From the NCBI RefSeq assembly GCF_000615845.1, contig NZ_BAML01000017.1:1-32090 (forward strand): 32,090 bases of DNA, in the 5' to 3' direction. This DNA comes from Ligilactobacillus hayakitensis DSM 18933 = JCM 14209. GTDB taxonomy: Bacteria > Bacillota > Bacilli > Lactobacillales > Lactobacillaceae. The translations under genes and the position numbers were made by a program. How positions within the stretch are numbered: position 1 is the stretch's first letter; the number at the start of each line of letters is the position of its first letter. The notes below the pieces were generated by a model that saw nothing but the letters and a program-made list of their open reading frames with translations, searched no databases and was not told the DNA's origin. Below, one piece after another: positions 1 to 8,905 of the stretch.

Positions 1-97
1 TAATCTTTGAACTTAAATGACTTATATTTTATATCAAAGAATATAGTATGCCATAAAATAATTAGCATTTTCTAACCATATCACTTAAATCACCCCA

Positions 98-130
98 CAA
101 AAAAAGACCTGATGCTAAGCATCAAGCCTT
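98..130 (-). terminator. Terminator of the mannose PTS operon
   Basis: Read on the minus strand, an 8-bp stem (CTTGATGC with GCATCAGG, loop TTA) is followed by a run of seven T. It lies just after the stop codon of the DUF956 gene and ends the PTS operon. Bases 1-97 beyond it are AT-rich and show no gene or clear signal. Confidence 0.75.
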
Positions 131-137
131 AATCTGA

Positions 138-521
138 TTATTTACGGTTAAACAATCGTGCCAAATTCTTAAAGCGGTGTTTCATCATTGTGGTAAAACT
201 TACTGCTTTTCTGAGACTTTCACGGGGGATATGCGTCTTAATCGCTCTTAATGTTGAGCGATTATCGCGGGCTGAAAAACGGAACTTGCCGTTATTTTTC
301 GTGCGAATTTCAAATCTTGGAATATACATCCCATTAAAGTACATATCCACAACCACATATGTGATTTCATCCCAAGGAATTTGGATATAATCATTTAACT
401 TAGTTTCGTTATAAAACTCAAAGGCCTTGTCACCTACCATGATATTGCCATAAAATGGGCCTTCACGGTACCAAGTGGCCTTATTAGTTAAATCCATCTT
501 AGTATTTAGTGACTTAACCAT
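138..521 (-). CDS. manO: DUF956 family protein (ManO-type, mannose PTS-associated)
   Basis: A soluble 127-aa protein without signal peptide or membrane segment. Its size, its motif GPFYGNIMVGDKAFEFYNE and its place as the last gene after EIID match the DUF956 family, which in lactic acid bacteria almost always trails the mannose PTS genes. A regulatory or accessory role for the PTS has been proposed for this family; no catalytic residues are evident. The ATG follows a good ribosome-binding site (AAGGAG) and lies 20 nt after the EIID stop, so it is cotranscribed with the PTS. The family call is from recognition and position; the gene symbol is by analogy only. Confidence 0.8.
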   Translation of the reverse strand: MVKSLNTKMDLTNKATWYREGPFYGNIMVGDKAFEFYNETKLNDYIQIPWDEITYVVVDMYFNGMYIPRFEIRTKNNGKFRFSARDNRSTLRAIKTHIPRESLRKAVSFTTMMKHRFKNLARLFNRK

Positions 522-541
522 TTGAATTTCTCCTTTTTATC

Positions 542-1453
542 TTATAGTAATCCGATTACGTGTAATACGATTGCTAAAACGAAGATTCCAATAATGATGA
601 TGATTGGAGATACTTTGCGTTTTAGTAAGTACATACATAAGAATGTTAAACCTAAAGCAGCTAAACCTGGTACTAATTGGTTTAAGTTATCTTGTAAAGT
701 TGTAACCTTTGTTGCATCTAAAGAGCGGCCAGCAGCATATTGTGTAAATGCTTCGTGTAATCCTTTAGCACCTTTTGGTAAGTGTTCCCAGTCAATGTAA
801 GCACCTTTTTGTTGCTTAACTTCTGAAACAACTGGTGTAAATGTAATTGTTACCCAACGTTGGATCAAAGCACCGATAACGAACATCCCCATCATTGAAG
901 CCCCACGCGTTACTTTTTGAAGTAAACCACCTGAAAGGTCATCAGTGATAGCAGTCCCTGCACGGTAACCAAATTCTTGGAGGTACCACTTAACAGCAGC
1001 AGCCATTACGTTCCATAAAACGAAGAATACGATTGGTGCAATAACATTACCCGAAACAGCTAAACTTGCACCTAATGATAGCAAGATTGGACGTAATGTA
1101 AACCAGAATAATGGATCGCCGGCACCCGCTAAAGGTCCCATCATACCAACTTTAACCCCTGAAATAGCAGCATCATCAATATCTGCCCCGTTAGCTCTTT
1201 CTTCTTCCAAAGCTAATGTAACCCCGAAAATTGGGTTAGCCATGAATGGGTGTGTGTTAAAGAATTCCATGTGACGCTTTAAAGCAGCGGCACGATCTTC
1301 TTTTTTAGTATATAACTTTTTGATAGCAGGGATTAATGAATATGCTACCCCACCGTTTTGCATACGTTCATAGTTAAATGAACTTAATAAGAAATATGAA
1401 CGACCAAAAATCTTTAAACGGTCGCGTTTTGATAATTTAATTTTGTCAGCCAT
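542..1453 (-). CDS. manZ: PTS system mannose-family transporter subunit IID
   Basis: A 303-aa protein of typical EIID length. The N-terminus (LSKRDRLKIFGRSYFLLSSF, then NYERMQNGG) and the central segment GVKVGMMGPLAGAGDPLFWFT are hallmarks of mannose-class IID. The long amphipathic cytoplasmic part is followed by hydrophobic segments near the C-terminus (about residues 270-303). IID forms the membrane complex with IIC that imports glucose, mannose or related hexoses while IIB phosphorylates them; in many lactic bacteria this complex is also the receptor for class IIa bacteriocins. It starts 18 nt after the IIC gene and has a GGGGGA ribosome-binding site. It could instead be named manN or mptD; the substrate cannot be deduced from sequence. 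Confidence 0.92.
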   Translation of the reverse strand: MADKIKLSKRDRLKIFGRSYFLLSSFNYERMQNGGVAYSLIPAIKKLYTKKEDRAAALKRHMEFFNTHPFMANPIFGVTLALEEERANGADIDDAAISGVKVGMMGPLAGAGDPLFWFTLRPILLSLGASLAVSGNVIAPIVFFVLWNVMAAAVKWYLQEFGYRAGTAITDDLSGGLLQKVTRGASMMGMFVIGALIQRWVTITFTPVVSEVKQQKGAYIDWEHLPKGAKGLHEAFTQYAAGRSLDATKVTTLQDNLNQLVPGLAALGLTFLCMYLLKRKVSPIIIIIGIFVLAIVLHVIGLL

Positions 1454-1471
1454 AATACATCGTCCCCCGTT

Positions 1472-2275
1472 TTAGATTTCTTCCAAAATGTCTCCAAGTG
1501 GATCTTCTGAGCCATTTGAACCATTTGAACCGTTGTTTGAACCGCTTCCTTCAAGTGCTAAGAATAATACGGCCAAGCAAACACCGATAATACCTAAACT
1601 AATCAATGTTAATTCTTTGATTGCGGCTAATGCGAAACCTAAGAAGAAAAATGGCCAAACTTCGCGACTTGACATCATGTTGATAACCATGGCATAACCT
1701 ACGGCAACAACCATACCACCACCGATAGTCATACCGGCTGTTAACCATTCAGGCATTGATTCTAGTCCTTGACGAACTAAGCTTACAGGAATCATCATTA
1801 ATAATAAGGCTGGAATCGCAACACGTAAACCTTGTAATGACATTCCGATAAAGTGCCATGCTGTAAGGCCTTTAATATCAGCTTCTTCAGCACGCTTATC
1901 CATGATGTGTGAGATGAACACTGTCACAGTTCTAACGATCATTGTTAAACCTAAACCAGCAACAGCCAAAGGAACAGCTAAAGCAATGGCAGGTCCAATT
2001 CCTTTAGCGCCTTGTGAACCTTCAACTAAGATGATAGCTGAAGCAACCCCGGCTAATGAAGCATCAGGAGCCATCGCAGCCCCAACGTTAGCCCAACCCA
2101 TAGTAATCAATTGAAGACTACCGCCAAGCATAATACCTAATTGTAATTGACCAGTTACTAAACCAATTAATGAACATGCGATAATTGGTTGATATGTTTC
2201 AATTTGGTCGTTAACTGAACTACATCCGACAATAAATGCAACAATTACGACCAAAATAATTTGTAATGTACTCAT
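1472..2275 (-). CDS. manY: PTS system mannose-family transporter subunit IIC
   Basis: A 267-aa polytopic membrane protein, the usual IIC length, with the family features of a hydrophobic N-terminus (STLQIILVVIVAFIVGCSS) and GLVTGQLQLGIMLGGSLQL followed by GWANVGAAMAPDASLA. It forms the sugar channel with IID. The C-terminal tail is a Ser/Gly/Asn-rich stretch (about residues 243-258) ending EDPLGDILEEI, probably a flexible cytoplasmic tail. At DNA level this tail has a short repeated pattern (around 1500-1550). It lies 18 nt after the EIIAB gene in the same operon. Confidence 0.93.
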   Translation of the reverse strand: MSTLQIILVVIVAFIVGCSSVNDQIETYQPIIACSLIGLVTGQLQLGIMLGGSLQLITMGWANVGAAMAPDASLAGVASAIILVEGSQGAKGIGPAIALAVPLAVAGLGLTMIVRTVTVFISHIMDKRAEEADIKGLTAWHFIGMSLQGLRVAIPALLLMMIPVSLVRQGLESMPEWLTAGMTIGGGMVVAVGYAMVINMMSSREVWPFFFLGFALAAIKELTLISLGIIGVCLAVLFLALEGSGSNNGSNGSNGSEDPLGDILEEI

Positions 2276-2293
2276 TATCTTTTACCTCATTTA

Positions 2294-3289
2294 TTATTTT
2301 TGTTCAGCTAATTTCTTTTCAGCTGATTTAATTAAGTCATCAATGTTAGCTGGGCTATCTGAAGGAACCCCACGGACATCGAACTTAACGCCTAAACTTT
2401 GTAATTCCTTGATTGAATCAACATCAGTTTGATCAAATGATAAGGCTTTTGTAACGTTTACCTTACCTTCTTTATATGCTGATGAACCAAGGTTAATTTC
2501 GTGAATTTCAACGCCGGCTTTAATCGCTGTCAAAGCATCTTCAACGTTTTCGAATAACACAAGCGCTTTTGTATCCCCAAATCTTGGATCGTTGTTAGCT
2601 TTAACCATGTTCTTGATTGGTGCGACACTAACTTTAACTCCGTTTGGAGCAGCTTGTTTAATCATGCTAGTTCTTAACTTATCTTTGAAAACATTGTCTG
2701 AAACAACAATGATGCGATTTGGATGAGTTGTATGTGTCCATCCTGTCGCAACTTGTCCGTGTAATAAACGCGTATCAACACGGGCGAGCACATATTCAAT
2801 GTGACCGTCGCCAAGCACTGTTCCTTCTGGAATTGTACCAGTTGGAGCGTTTGAAGCGGCTGGTTGTTGACTTGAAGTAGTTTCAACGGCCAAGTCTTCT
2901 GGATAAGGCTTCAAACCTTCAGCAGCTGTTGGAATTACAGCTTGAGCGATTTGACGTGCTGATTCCAAAGAAAAGCGTTGTGTCAAAGCTTCAACAACCA
3001 TTGGAAGGTTCATACCAGCCACAATTGCCCATTTATCTTTGTGTTCTTCAACTAAACTTGAAGCTTGGTTGAAAGGTGTACCTCCCCAAAGGTCAACTAA
3101 AAACAATACTTCGTCTTGGTTTTCAAGACTATTAACGGCGTCAACCATCTTTTGACGCACATCGTCAGGACCTTCATCTGGCTTTAAAATACAGCTTTTG
3201 AAGTTTTCCTGTGGACCGAAAATCATTTCGGCTGATTGGTGAATACCATCGGCAAATGCACCGTGGCTTGCTAGGATAATTCCTACCAT
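2294..3289 (-). CDS. manX: PTS system mannose-family EIIAB fusion
   Basis: A 331-aa cytoplasmic phosphotransferase that carries IIA and IIB in one chain. The IIA domain (about 1-130) has the phosphorylatable histidine H9 in ILASHGAFADG, which receives phosphate from HPr. A Q/A/P/T-rich linker (about 136-155) leads to IIB (about 163-331), with the second phospho-histidine H177 in RVDTRLLHGQVATGW. First gene of the operon, with ribosome-binding site AAGGGGGGAG. Upstream are a recognisable promoter and a cre-like site, so glucose-dependent CcpA control is likely. The fused AB arrangement is the usual one in Firmicutes of this group. Confidence 0.94.
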   Translation of the reverse strand: MVGIILASHGAFADGIHQSAEMIFGPQENFKSCILKPDEGPDDVRQKMVDAVNSLENQDEVLFLVDLWGGTPFNQASSLVEEHKDKWAIVAGMNLPMVVEALTQRFSLESARQIAQAVIPTAAEGLKPYPEDLAVETTSSQQPAASNAPTGTIPEGTVLGDGHIEYVLARVDTRLLHGQVATGWTHTTHPNRIIVVSDNVFKDKLRTSMIKQAAPNGVKVSVAPIKNMVKANNDPRFGDTKALVLFENVEDALTAIKAGVEIHEINLGSSAYKEGKVNVTKALSFDQTDVDSIKELQSLGVKFDVRGVPSDSPANIDDLIKSAEKKLAEQK

Positions 3290-3378
3290 AATCCAATCTC
3301 CCCCCTTATTGATAGTTTGTAAATCGGTTTAAACTAAAACAAAATAATTGCAACATTTCCCAAAATCTAACGCTTTGC

Positions 3379-3393
3379 ATAAAACGCTTACAA
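3379..3393 (-). promoter_or_regulatory. Candidate cre site (CcpA operator) of the PTS operon
   Basis: Read on the minus strand, TTGTAAGCGTTTTAT matches the consensus WTGNAANCGNWNNCA at all defined positions but one. It lies about 45 nt downstream of the predicted start of transcription, a position where CcpA would block elongation. The match is seen in the sequence; binding is inferred. Confidence 0.55.
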
Positions 3394-3436
3394 TTTTAAG
3401 GAACTTAATAAATTCTTAAACTTTATTTACACACCT

Positions 3437-3464
3437 AGTATATCACATCATGTCGATTTGTCTA
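3437..3464 (-). promoter_or_regulatory. Promoter of the mannose PTS operon
   Basis: On the minus strand TAGACA, a 16-nt spacer and TATACT preceded by TGA (extended -10). It gives a leader of about 140 nt before the EIIAB start. A sigma-54 -24/-12 element, found before some mannose PTS operons, was looked for and not found with correct spacing. Confidence 0.6.
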
Positions 3465-3518
3465 CATTATTTATTAAATTTTCTTTAGTTTTAATAAAAA
3501 ATAATTATACAAAGTGTA

Positions 3519-3549
3519 TAAAAAAACGCCAACGAACTCGTTGACGTTT
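3519..3549 (-). terminator. Terminator of the L,D-transpeptidase gene
   Basis: On the minus strand a stem of 9-10 bp (ACGTCAACG with CGTTGGCGT) is followed by six T. It lies 20 nt after the stop codon and separates this gene from the PTS operon. Confidence 0.8.
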
Positions 3550-3567
3550 CTTCCTATTTAATTAGCG

Positions 3568-6009
3568 TTAGTTAATCACAACTTTTGTGCCATATTTGAT
3601 GTTTTGGTAGAACCATTTGGCATCTGAAACTGAAAGACGGATGCAGCCATGTGATAAGCTTTGTTTACCTAATTGTTCTGCTTCTTTGACAATATAGTTA
3701 CCATTAACGTCTACTGGAACACTGTGGAACAAATATACTCCATGATCTTTGAATGATACCCAATAATTTGCACCTTCACGTGAATATTGATTAAAGAAGT
3801 GGTTTCCACGTTCACCTTGAATGTAGAATGTACCCTTTGGCGTTTCCATTCCCCGTGCACCGGTTGAAGCAAGCATTGTGTAAAGCACTTGGTTACCATT
3901 CATTAAGTAAACACGGTTAGCAGTTGTGCTAACTTTCACCCACATGTTTGGATATTTATTGACATCTGGGTATGGTTTATCTTCTGATGGTCCACGCCAG
4001 TCAACTTTTGGATCTTTGTCACGTTCGTGAGCTCCAGTTGACTTGTTGAAGTACATTTCTGTGCCATTAACCTTCACAATTCCGTATTGCATTTGGCCGT
4101 TAGCTGCGTAAAAAACAGTCTTCTTTTGATCTGCAAGGTAAGTTAATCCGGTTGACATCTTACCTGAACTCTTATCGAAGTTATACCAGTGACCGTTGAT
4201 ATATTGTTGTCCATATTGCATTTGGCCAGCTTCATTGTAATATACAATCTTGTTTTGTTCTGCAATTCTTTGGAAGCCTGTCTTCATCGCACCATTAACT
4301 TTATCAAACAAGTACCACTTGCCGTTAATGTATTGTTGGCCGTATTGCATTTGGGCATTCTTAGGGTTGTAATAAGCAGTGCGGTTACCTGAAAGCTTTT
4401 GGAAACCAGTAAGAACTTGATTATTTTCACCAAATAAGTACCAGTGACCTAAGATATTGGCTTCACCAGCTTCATGAAGCACATTACCAGCTTCATCAAA
4501 AGCAACCTTTGTTCCATTTAAATCAAGTATTTCATCTTGTGCAAGTGCCCCTGATTTAGTAACATATGAAAGCTTGTTTGTCTTTTGATCAAAAGTTAAG
4601 ATGTTTGCTTGCATGGCACCTGTGCTTTCGTTGAAGTAGTAATGCTTGCCGTTAATTTCTTGGTTACCATATAACATTTGACCGTTTTCATCATAGTAAA
4701 CCGTCTTGTTTTGTTCCGCAATTCTTTGGAAGCCTGTCTTCATCGCACCATTCTTATCAAATAAGTACCAGTTACCATTGTAGTATTGTTGGCCGACTTT
4801 CATGGCACCTGATGATTTATCAAATAAGAAAGTCCCTGTTGAAAGTTTTTGCAAACCATATTGCATTTGGCCAGCTTCATTGTAATATACAGTTTTATTT
4901 TGGTCGGCGATTCGTTGGAAACCTGTCTTCATCGCACCTGAGCTCTTATCAAAGAGGTACCAGTGCTTAGCGATATATTGTTGGCCATATTGCATGTGAC
5001 CATCTTGGTTGTAATATACAACCTTCTTTTGACCATAAGCACTCAAGTCTTGGAAACCTTTTTGCATGGCGCCAGAACTCTTATCAAATAAGTACCATTT
5101 GCCTCCGATATATTGTTGACCATACATCATTTGCCCGTTACTTGGATTGTAGTATACTGTCTTGTTTTGTTCTGGGATTCGTTGGAAACCAGTCTTAACG
5201 GCACCAGATACCTTATCTAAGAAGTACCACTTACCATTAATATATTGTTGACCGTAAACCATTTGTGCTGTTTTAGGATCATAGTAAACTGTTTTTCTTT
5301 GGTTGCTGATGTATTGCCACCCTGTTTTTAACTTGTTATTAGTAAAGAGATACCATTTGCCCGCAACATTAACCTGGCCATTTCCTTGAATCGCACCGGA
5401 TGATTTATTAGCCGTGTAGTTCTTGCCATTAATGTTAACGTTACCGTATTGCATTTGACCGTTTTGATTATAGTAAACCAATTTGTTTTGGTCAGTAATG
5501 TATTGTACCCCTGTTTTCATTGCTCCAGATTGCTTATCAAATAAGTACCATGAACCCCCAATGTTCTTTTGGCCATATTGCATTTGTGCATTTTCTGGAT
5601 CATAGTAAACACGCTTGTTTTGGTCCTTGATATCTTGGAAGCCAGTTAAGTTCTTGCCTTCACTATCACGTAAATACCAGTATCCATCTTCGTTAACTTG
5701 AGTTGGTCCTTGATTAACTGGTGTTGCTGCAGTTACTTCTGGTGTGTTTTTCGTGTCAGCTGCAGGCTTTGTATCAGCAGCAGTTGTATCTGCAGTATTA
5801 GCTTGGTTTGCAGTTGAAAGTGTCGCTGTTTGCGTATCTTTAGTATCATCATTTGCAGCGACAACTGCTGTTGTGTCTGTTTTTGCTGTGTTTGCTTCAT
5901 CGGCTAAAACGCTAGGTGCGCTTACAAATAAAGCAAAAGTTGCGATTGCGGCAAACACCCATGTTTTGCCAGCTTTATACATTTTGTAATGTACTTTCTT
6001 TTCACCCAT
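3568..6009 (-). CDS. Secreted L,D-transpeptidase with cell-wall-binding repeats
   Basis: An 813-aa exported protein. The KxYKxGKxW-type signal peptide (KMYKAGKTWVFA) ends near LADEA about residue 38. A Thr/Ala/Asp-rich linker (about 38-105) follows, then about a dozen aromatic repeats of roughly 45-50 residues (pattern GQQYINGKWYLFDKSSGAMK and TGFQRIAEQNKTVYY), related to the glucan/choline-binding repeats of glucansucrases and wall hydrolases. The C-terminus (about 680-813) is a YkuD L,D-transpeptidase domain with the catalytic motif SHGCIRLSV (Cys about 789) and an upstream histidine in YLFHSVP. Such enzymes make 3-3 peptidoglycan cross-links or attach proteins to the wall. The repeat array is interrupted by a degenerate block around residues 455-535. 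The ATG follows AAGGGGGA. It has its own promoter and terminator and is the paralogue of the genes starting at 8758 and 13292. Confidence 0.9.
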   Translation of the reverse strand: MGEKKVHYKMYKAGKTWVFAAIATFALFVSAPSVLADEANTAKTDTTAVVAANDDTKDTQTATLSTANQANTADTTAADTKPAADTKNTPEVTAATPVNQGPTQVNEDGYWYLRDSEGKNLTGFQDIKDQNKRVYYDPENAQMQYGQKNIGGSWYLFDKQSGAMKTGVQYITDQNKLVYYNQNGQMQYGNVNINGKNYTANKSSGAIQGNGQVNVAGKWYLFTNNKLKTGWQYISNQRKTVYYDPKTAQMVYGQQYINGKWYFLDKVSGAVKTGFQRIPEQNKTVYYNPSNGQMMYGQQYIGGKWYLFDKSSGAMQKGFQDLSAYGQKKVVYYNQDGHMQYGQQYIAKHWYLFDKSSGAMKTGFQRIADQNKTVYYNEAGQMQYGLQKLSTGTFLFDKSSGAMKVGQQYYNGNWYLFDKNGAMKTGFQRIAEQNKTVYYDENGQMLYGNQEINGKHYYFNESTGAMQANILTFDQKTNKLSYVTKSGALAQDEILDLNGTKVAFDEAGNVLHEAGEANILGHWYLFGENNQVLTGFQKLSGNRTAYYNPKNAQMQYGQQYINGKWYLFDKVNGAMKTGFQRIAEQNKIVYYNEAGQMQYGQQYINGHWYNFDKSSGKMSTGLTYLADQKKTVFYAANGQMQYGIVKVNGTEMYFNKSTGAHERDKDPKVDWRGPSEDKPYPDVNKYPNMWVKVSTTANRVYLMNGNQVLYTMLASTGARGMETPKGTFYIQGERGNHFFNQYSREGANYWVSFKDHGVYLFHSVPVDVNGNYIVKEAEQLGKQSLSHGCIRLSVSDAKWFYQNIKYGTKVVIN

Positions 6010-6044
6010 TTTTTTGTCCCCCTTATATCTTAAGTAACATCCTT

Positions 6045-6073
6045 ATTATACCTGTTTTTAAGATTAGATTGTA
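6045..6073 (-). promoter_or_regulatory. Promoter of the L,D-transpeptidase gene
   Basis: On the minus strand a perfect TATAAT (6045-6050) lies 17 nt after a weak -35, TACAAT (6068-6073). It abuts the terminator of the upstream gene, so transcription starts afresh here. Confidence 0.5.
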
Positions 6074-6076
6074 CAC

Positions 6077-6107
6077 AAAAAAAGGAAATTCCCATAGAAT
6101 TTCCTTT
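6077..6107 (-). terminator. Terminator of the serine hydrolase gene
   Basis: A perfect 11-bp stem (AAAGGAAATTC with GAATTTCCTTT, loop of 5) is followed by a T run on the minus strand, just after the stop codon at 6113. Confidence 0.85.
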
Positions 6108-6112
6108 CTTGA

Positions 6113-8758
6113 TTATTTAAACATTGAGTTGGCTTTACGTGCAACCTTTTCAACTTTTGAAATTCCGTTATTTAACGTATTTCCTTCACTGAAAATCGCA
6201 ATCGTGTATCCTTGGCCGTCATTTGGCACGAAACCAATACTGTTAACATACCAGTTATTGTAGTTAGACCCCTTAGTTAACCAACCATTTTTAACATAGA
6301 AATCATTAGCACCAGCTGAAATTCCCCAACGTTGACTTGGGTTAATTGAGTGCATCAGTGACTTAATGTAGTTTTGTGATTTCTTATTTAAGTAACGTGA
6401 ATTATCTGTTAAATAGATTTCCTTTAATAACTTCAATTGTTCTTCTGGTGTTGTAAGTGTTGTTCCCCAACTGCTTCCAGGAGTCGTATTATTCATCCCT
6501 AAATCACGGTACAAGCGTGCCGCTGCATTACTCCGTCCTTCTAAGAATTGGTTCGCAATCGTTGTCGTTGAAGCATTATCACTGTTTTTGATCATATTTT
6601 CAGCTAAACGACGTTGATAGCTCGTTAAGTTGCCAGAAGTATTATGAAGTAATTCCGCTAAGACCGCTACTTTGACAGTACTTGCCATCCAATAACGGTA
6701 GTTACCGCCGCGATTACTGTAATGGTAGATTTGGCCTGACTTTTGACTTTGGATCGCAATTGACATTGGTGTCCCTACTGAATTAACCACCTTGGCTAAT
6801 TCTGCAAAATCCGTGGCGTATCCTTGCTTGTTAAACGCATAAACGCGGCCGTTAAGGGAACGAATTTCACCAGTAACTTTCTTACCAGTACTTGGTTCAT
6901 AATAAACTTGATGGCCGTTTTCATTCTTCCAACCAGTGAGCGCATCTTCTTTAGCTCCTGTTGAATAGTTGAAGTAATAACGTTTACCGTCGATTGTTTG
7001 GAAACCATATTGCATTTGACCCTTGTCGTTATAGTAAACTGTTTTGTTTTGACCATAAGTCGCTAAGTTTTGGAAACCGGTTTGCATGGCACCCGATGAC
7101 TTATCAAATAAGTACCAGTGACCGTTGACATATTGTTGGCCGTGAAGCATTTGACCAGCTTGGTTGTAATAAACTGTCTTGTTTTGATCGTTAATCCATT
7201 GGAAACCAGTCTTCATTGCCCCTGAGTTCTTGTCAAAGTTATACCACTTACCGTTAAGATATTGTTGACCGTATAACATTTGGCCAGCTTGATTGTAGTA
7301 GACAGTTTTGTGTTGGTCAGCAATCTTTTGGAAGCCCGTCTTCATGGCACCAGTTGCCTTGTCAAATAAGTACCAATGGCCATCAAGGTATTGTTGACCG
7401 TATTGCATTTGACCTTTTTCATTATAGTAAACCGTCTTGTTTTGATTTGAGATGCGTTGGAATCCGGTTTGCATCGCACCAGTATTATCGAAGAGATACC
7501 ATTTACCATCAATGTTCTTTTGGCCGAACGCTTGCGCCCCAGAAACTTTATCAAAGAACATCAACTTATCGTTAATCATTTGGAAGCCATATTGCATTTG
7601 GCCTTTATCGTTGTAATATACAACTTTCTTTTGGCCATAAGCACTTAGGTCTTGGAAGCCAGTTTGTATAGCCCCAGTATTCTTGTTGAATAAGTACCAT
7701 TTGCCATTAATGTGTTGTTGACCGTATAACATGTGACCATCTTGGTTGTAGTACACGGTTTTAGCTTGACCATAAGGGGTTAAATCCTTGAAGCCTTTTT
7801 GCATGGCACCTGAACTCTTGTCAAATAAGTACCAGTGACCGTCGATGTATTGTTGGCCATACATCATGCGCCCGTTTGTCTTACTGTAATAAACGGTCTT
7901 GTTTTGTTCTGGGATTCGTTGGAAACCAGTCTTGACTGTCCCAGTTGATTTATCAAATAAGTACCAGTAGCCATTGATATATTGTTGACCATATTGCATT
8001 TGACCAGCTTGGTTGTAATATACAGTTTTCTTTTGATCCTTGATATATTGGAAACCTGTTTGAATTACACCATTGTTGTCAAAGAGATACCACTTACCAT
8101 CAATATTTCGTTGCCCGCCTTGAGTCCGTGCGCCGGATGAGCGATTAAAGAAGTAACGTTTGTCATTGACCATTTGGAAGCCATATTGCATTTGGCCGTC
8201 TTTATTGTAGTATACAGTTTTCTTTTGATCAGCAATCCATTGGAACCCAGTCTTCATGGCACCCGAACTCTTATCAAATAAGTACCAGTGCTTGGCGATA
8301 TATTGTTGGCCGTATTGCATTTGCCCCTTATCGTTATAATAAACGCGCTTGTTTTGGTCTTTGATATCTTGGAAGCCCGTTAAATTCTTGCCACTTTCAT
8401 CCCGTAAGTACCACGAACCATTTTCAAAGACTTGCTTTGGTTGTGGTGTTGGTTTTTCTTTTGGTGCTTCAGCTTGCGTTTCAGGTTGTTCAACTGCAGT
8501 TTCAGTTGAACTCGCTGCTGGTGCATTTGTAGCTGGAGTTTCACTAGCGGCTGGTTTTTCTTCCAGTTGCACGGTTGGATTAGCTGCAGTTTCAGTTGCT
8601 GCTTTTGTATTTGCTTCCGTATTTTGTTTTGGTACTTGACTTGCTTCATCCGCATGAGCCTCAACACTCATCCCCACAGACAAAACTGCCATCGTAATGG
8701 CGGCAAACACCCAATGCTTGCCAGCTTTATACATCTTATAATGTTTTTTCTCACTCAT
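6113..8758 (-). CDS. Secreted beta-lactamase-fold serine hydrolase with cell-wall-binding repeats
   Basis: An 881-aa exported protein. The KxYKxGKxW signal (KMYKAGKHWVFA, cleavage near AHADEA) is followed by an Ala/Thr/Glu/Pro-rich linker (about 38-110) and some 12 aromatic wall-binding repeats up to about residue 650. The C-terminal domain (about 660-881) has the serine penicillin-recognising motifs: STVK with Ser about 693, SDN at about 726, and KNG at about 823 in place of KTG. The fold is therefore class A beta-lactamase or D,D-peptidase-like, and with wall-binding repeats a peptidoglycan D,D-carboxypeptidase or endopeptidase role is more plausible than drug resistance. No Glu166-type call was attempted. 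It has a GGGGGA ribosome-binding site and its own promoter and terminator. The first half of the repeats is nearly identical to the amidase gene at 11007-13292. Confidence 0.85.
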   Translation of the reverse strand: MSEKKHYKMYKAGKHWVFAAITMAVLSVGMSVEAHADEASQVPKQNTEANTKAATETAANPTVQLEEKPAASETPATNAPAASSTETAVEQPETQAEAPKEKPTPQPKQVFENGSWYLRDESGKNLTGFQDIKDQNKRVYYNDKGQMQYGQQYIAKHWYLFDKSSGAMKTGFQWIADQKKTVYYNKDGQMQYGFQMVNDKRYFFNRSSGARTQGGQRNIDGKWYLFDNNGVIQTGFQYIKDQKKTVYYNQAGQMQYGQQYINGYWYLFDKSTGTVKTGFQRIPEQNKTVYYSKTNGRMMYGQQYIDGHWYLFDKSSGAMQKGFKDLTPYGQAKTVYYNQDGHMLYGQQHINGKWYLFNKNTGAIQTGFQDLSAYGQKKVVYYNDKGQMQYGFQMINDKLMFFDKVSGAQAFGQKNIDGKWYLFDNTGAMQTGFQRISNQNKTVYYNEKGQMQYGQQYLDGHWYLFDKATGAMKTGFQKIADQHKTVYYNQAGQMLYGQQYLNGKWYNFDKNSGAMKTGFQWINDQNKTVYYNQAGQMLHGQQYVNGHWYLFDKSSGAMQTGFQNLATYGQNKTVYYNDKGQMQYGFQTIDGKRYYFNYSTGAKEDALTGWKNENGHQVYYEPSTGKKVTGEIRSLNGRVYAFNKQGYATDFAELAKVVNSVGTPMSIAIQSQKSGQIYHYSNRGGNYRYWMASTVKVAVLAELLHNTSGNLTSYQRRLAENMIKNSDNASTTTIANQFLEGRSNAAARLYRDLGMNNTTPGSSWGTTLTTPEEQLKLLKEIYLTDNSRYLNKKSQNYIKSLMHSINPSQRWGISAGANDFYVKNGWLTKGSNYNNWYVNSIGFVPNDGQGYTIAIFSEGNTLNNGISKVEKVARKANSMFK

Positions 8759-8787
8759 TTTTTATCCCCCTGAAATAAGTTAATAAC

Positions 8788-8817
8788 ATTATATCAATAA
8801 TAATACCTTGAGCACAA
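8788..8817 (-). promoter_or_regulatory. Promoter of the serine hydrolase gene
   Basis: On the minus strand TTGTGC, an 18-nt spacer and TATAAT with an extended -10 TGA. It lies between the left 36-nt terminator repeat and the hydrolase start, so it was not disturbed by insertion of the defence pair. Confidence 0.6.
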
Positions 8818-8837
8818 AGTAAATTTTAGTGTTTCCT

Positions 8838-8873
8838 AAAAAAGACCAGGTTGCCCTAGTCTTTTTCCTCTAT
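8838..8873. repeat. Left copy of the 36-nt terminator repeat bounding the defence module
   Basis: These 36 nt are identical to 10975-11010. On the minus strand they form a hairpin, AAAAGACTAGG paired with CCTGGTCTTTT around a GCAA tetraloop, with a T run. The right copy is the working terminator of the amidase gene and includes its TAG stop codon. This left copy has no complete gene attached and appears to be a duplicate left by insertion of the module. Confidence 0.85.
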
Positions 8874-8905
8874 TAATTTGACTATACAAAAAATTCTAGA
8901 AATTA

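Noticed and set aside
3341-3356. Sigma-54-like element before the mannose PTS operon
   Set aside because: On the minus strand GG and GC are present but 8 nt apart instead of 10, and the rest of the consensus is poor.
5744-5989. Plus-strand open frame of 81 codons with hydrophobic content
   Set aside because: It lies antisense to the Ala/Thr-rich linker of the L,D-transpeptidase; low-complexity coding produces such shadows, and there is no ribosome-binding site.
6113-8758. Beta-lactamase resistance gene
   Set aside because: STVK, SDN and KNG are present, but the wall-binding repeats and sister enzymes point to peptidoglycan work, and KNG differs from the usual KTG.
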